Positions 59,821 through 60,000 of a stretch of 60,000 nucleotides of DNA are shown piece after piece. This DNA comes from Bacillota bacterium. GTDB taxonomy: Bacteria; Bacillota; UBA4882; UBA10575. A program made the translations under genes and the position numbers. The DNA lies in the NCBI GenBank assembly GCA_029782135.1, contig JAKOVI010000027.1, positions 1 to 60,000 on the forward strand. Reading direction: 5' to 3'. The notes beneath the pieces were generated by a model. It ran no database searches. It worked only from the letters and a program-made list of their open reading frames with translations, and was not told the DNA's origin. Numbering within the stretch: position 1 is the stretch's first letter; each line of letters starts with the position of its first letter.

Positions 59821-59870
59821 AATAAGTTCTTTCTCGGCCGGCTTTGGCCGTCGGAAAGAACTTATTTTTT
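59821..59870. terminator. Strong terminator after the tct operon
   Basis: AATAAGTTCTTTC (59821-59833) pairs perfectly with GAAAGAACTTATT (59854-59866), with an inner CGGCC/GGCCG stem and a T-run after it. A matching run on the other strand is weaker. Confidence 0.88.
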
Positions 59871-59916
59871 GACAGAAGTTGTGAAGAGGATGACCGGATC
59901 TTTTTCCGTGATAATA

Positions 59917-59945
59917 TTGACTAATCTTTGAACACATGCTAAAAT
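59917..59945 (+). promoter_or_regulatory. Promoter for the tRNA-Ser gene
   Basis: TTGACT (59917-59922), 17-bp spacer, TAAAAT (59940-59945), about 12 bp before the tRNA 5' end. Confidence 0.75.
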
Positions 59946-59957
59946 AGTCTTTGCTAT

Positions 59958-60000
59958 GGAGGAGTGTCCGAGTGGTTTAAGGAGGCGGTCTTGAAAACCG
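59958..60000 (+). tRNA. tRNA-Ser(UGA), 5' part
   Basis: Starts GGAGGAG-TG-TCCGAG, with D-loop GTGGTTTAAGG and anticodon arm GCGGT-CTTGAAA-ACCG. The anticodon TGA reads serine UCA codons. The rest, including the long variable arm, lies past the window end. Confidence 0.95.

Overview
The window is the replication-origin region of a Bacillota (Firmicutes) chromosome plus about 20 kb on either side, at roughly 50% GC. The evidence is the canonical Firmicutes core order. On the minus strand it runs dnaA-dnaN-yaaA-recF-dciA-like-remB-gyrB-gyrA. On the plus strand it runs rpmH-rnpA-yidD-yidC-jag-mnmE-mnmG-rsmG-parS-parA-parB. The strands diverge at about 24.0-24.5 kb, where DnaA boxes lie on both sides of dnaA. 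Pyruvate:ferredoxin oxidoreductase and a two-subunit glycine decarboxylase suggest an anaerobe. An RND efflux pump fused to a TolC-type outer-membrane factor, together with two solute-binding proteins that lack a lipobox cysteine, suggests a diderm lineage of Firmicutes. That last point is inference.

Layout. 0-0.2 kb: tail of an IS256-like transposase. 0.3-3.1 kb: metNIQ methionine importer (minus strand) behind a consensus promoter and a leader with two mutually exclusive hairpins. 3.2-4.7 kb: a DegV protein and a glucosaminidase. 5.1-10.7 kb: a two-gene tripartite efflux operon in which RND permease and outer-membrane channel are one 1473-residue polypeptide. 10.7-14.5 kb: rlmH, a 209-bp inverted-repeat element, htrA, and a coiled-coil protein that resembles a YhaN/Rad50-type ATPase but has lost its Walker A, signature and Walker B motifs. 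14.6-24.5 kb: gyrase, recombination and replication-initiation genes and the bipartite oriC. 24.5-32.7 kb: ribosomal protein L34, RNase P protein, membrane insertion, tRNA modification and ParABS partitioning.

33.0-37.1 kb: downstream of parB is a DUF4446 gene. It is followed by a repeated module of membrane-anchored M23 peptidases alternating with bactofilins, and by a third paralogue that keeps only the membrane anchor. This looks like a dedicated cell-envelope shaping module placed beside the origin-segregation genes. It is the strongest candidate here for an undescribed system. 37.4-42.9 kb: a DUF559 nuclease-like protein, gcvT-gcvPA-gcvPB without gcvH, and a CapA-like protein. 43.1-53.1 kb: an unrecognised HTH protein, a PepV-like dipeptidase, a secreted YetA/rhamnogalacturonan-lyase-like protein, nifJ and serS.

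53.4-59.7 kb: a LacI-type regulator followed by tctC, an M24-fold hydrolase lacking two metal ligands, a Gfo/Idh/MocA oxidoreductase, tctB and tctA. This is probably a substrate-inducible uptake and catabolism operon for an unidentified carboxylate. The window ends inside a tRNA-Ser(UGA) gene. All family assignments come from reading motifs by eye; no database search was run.
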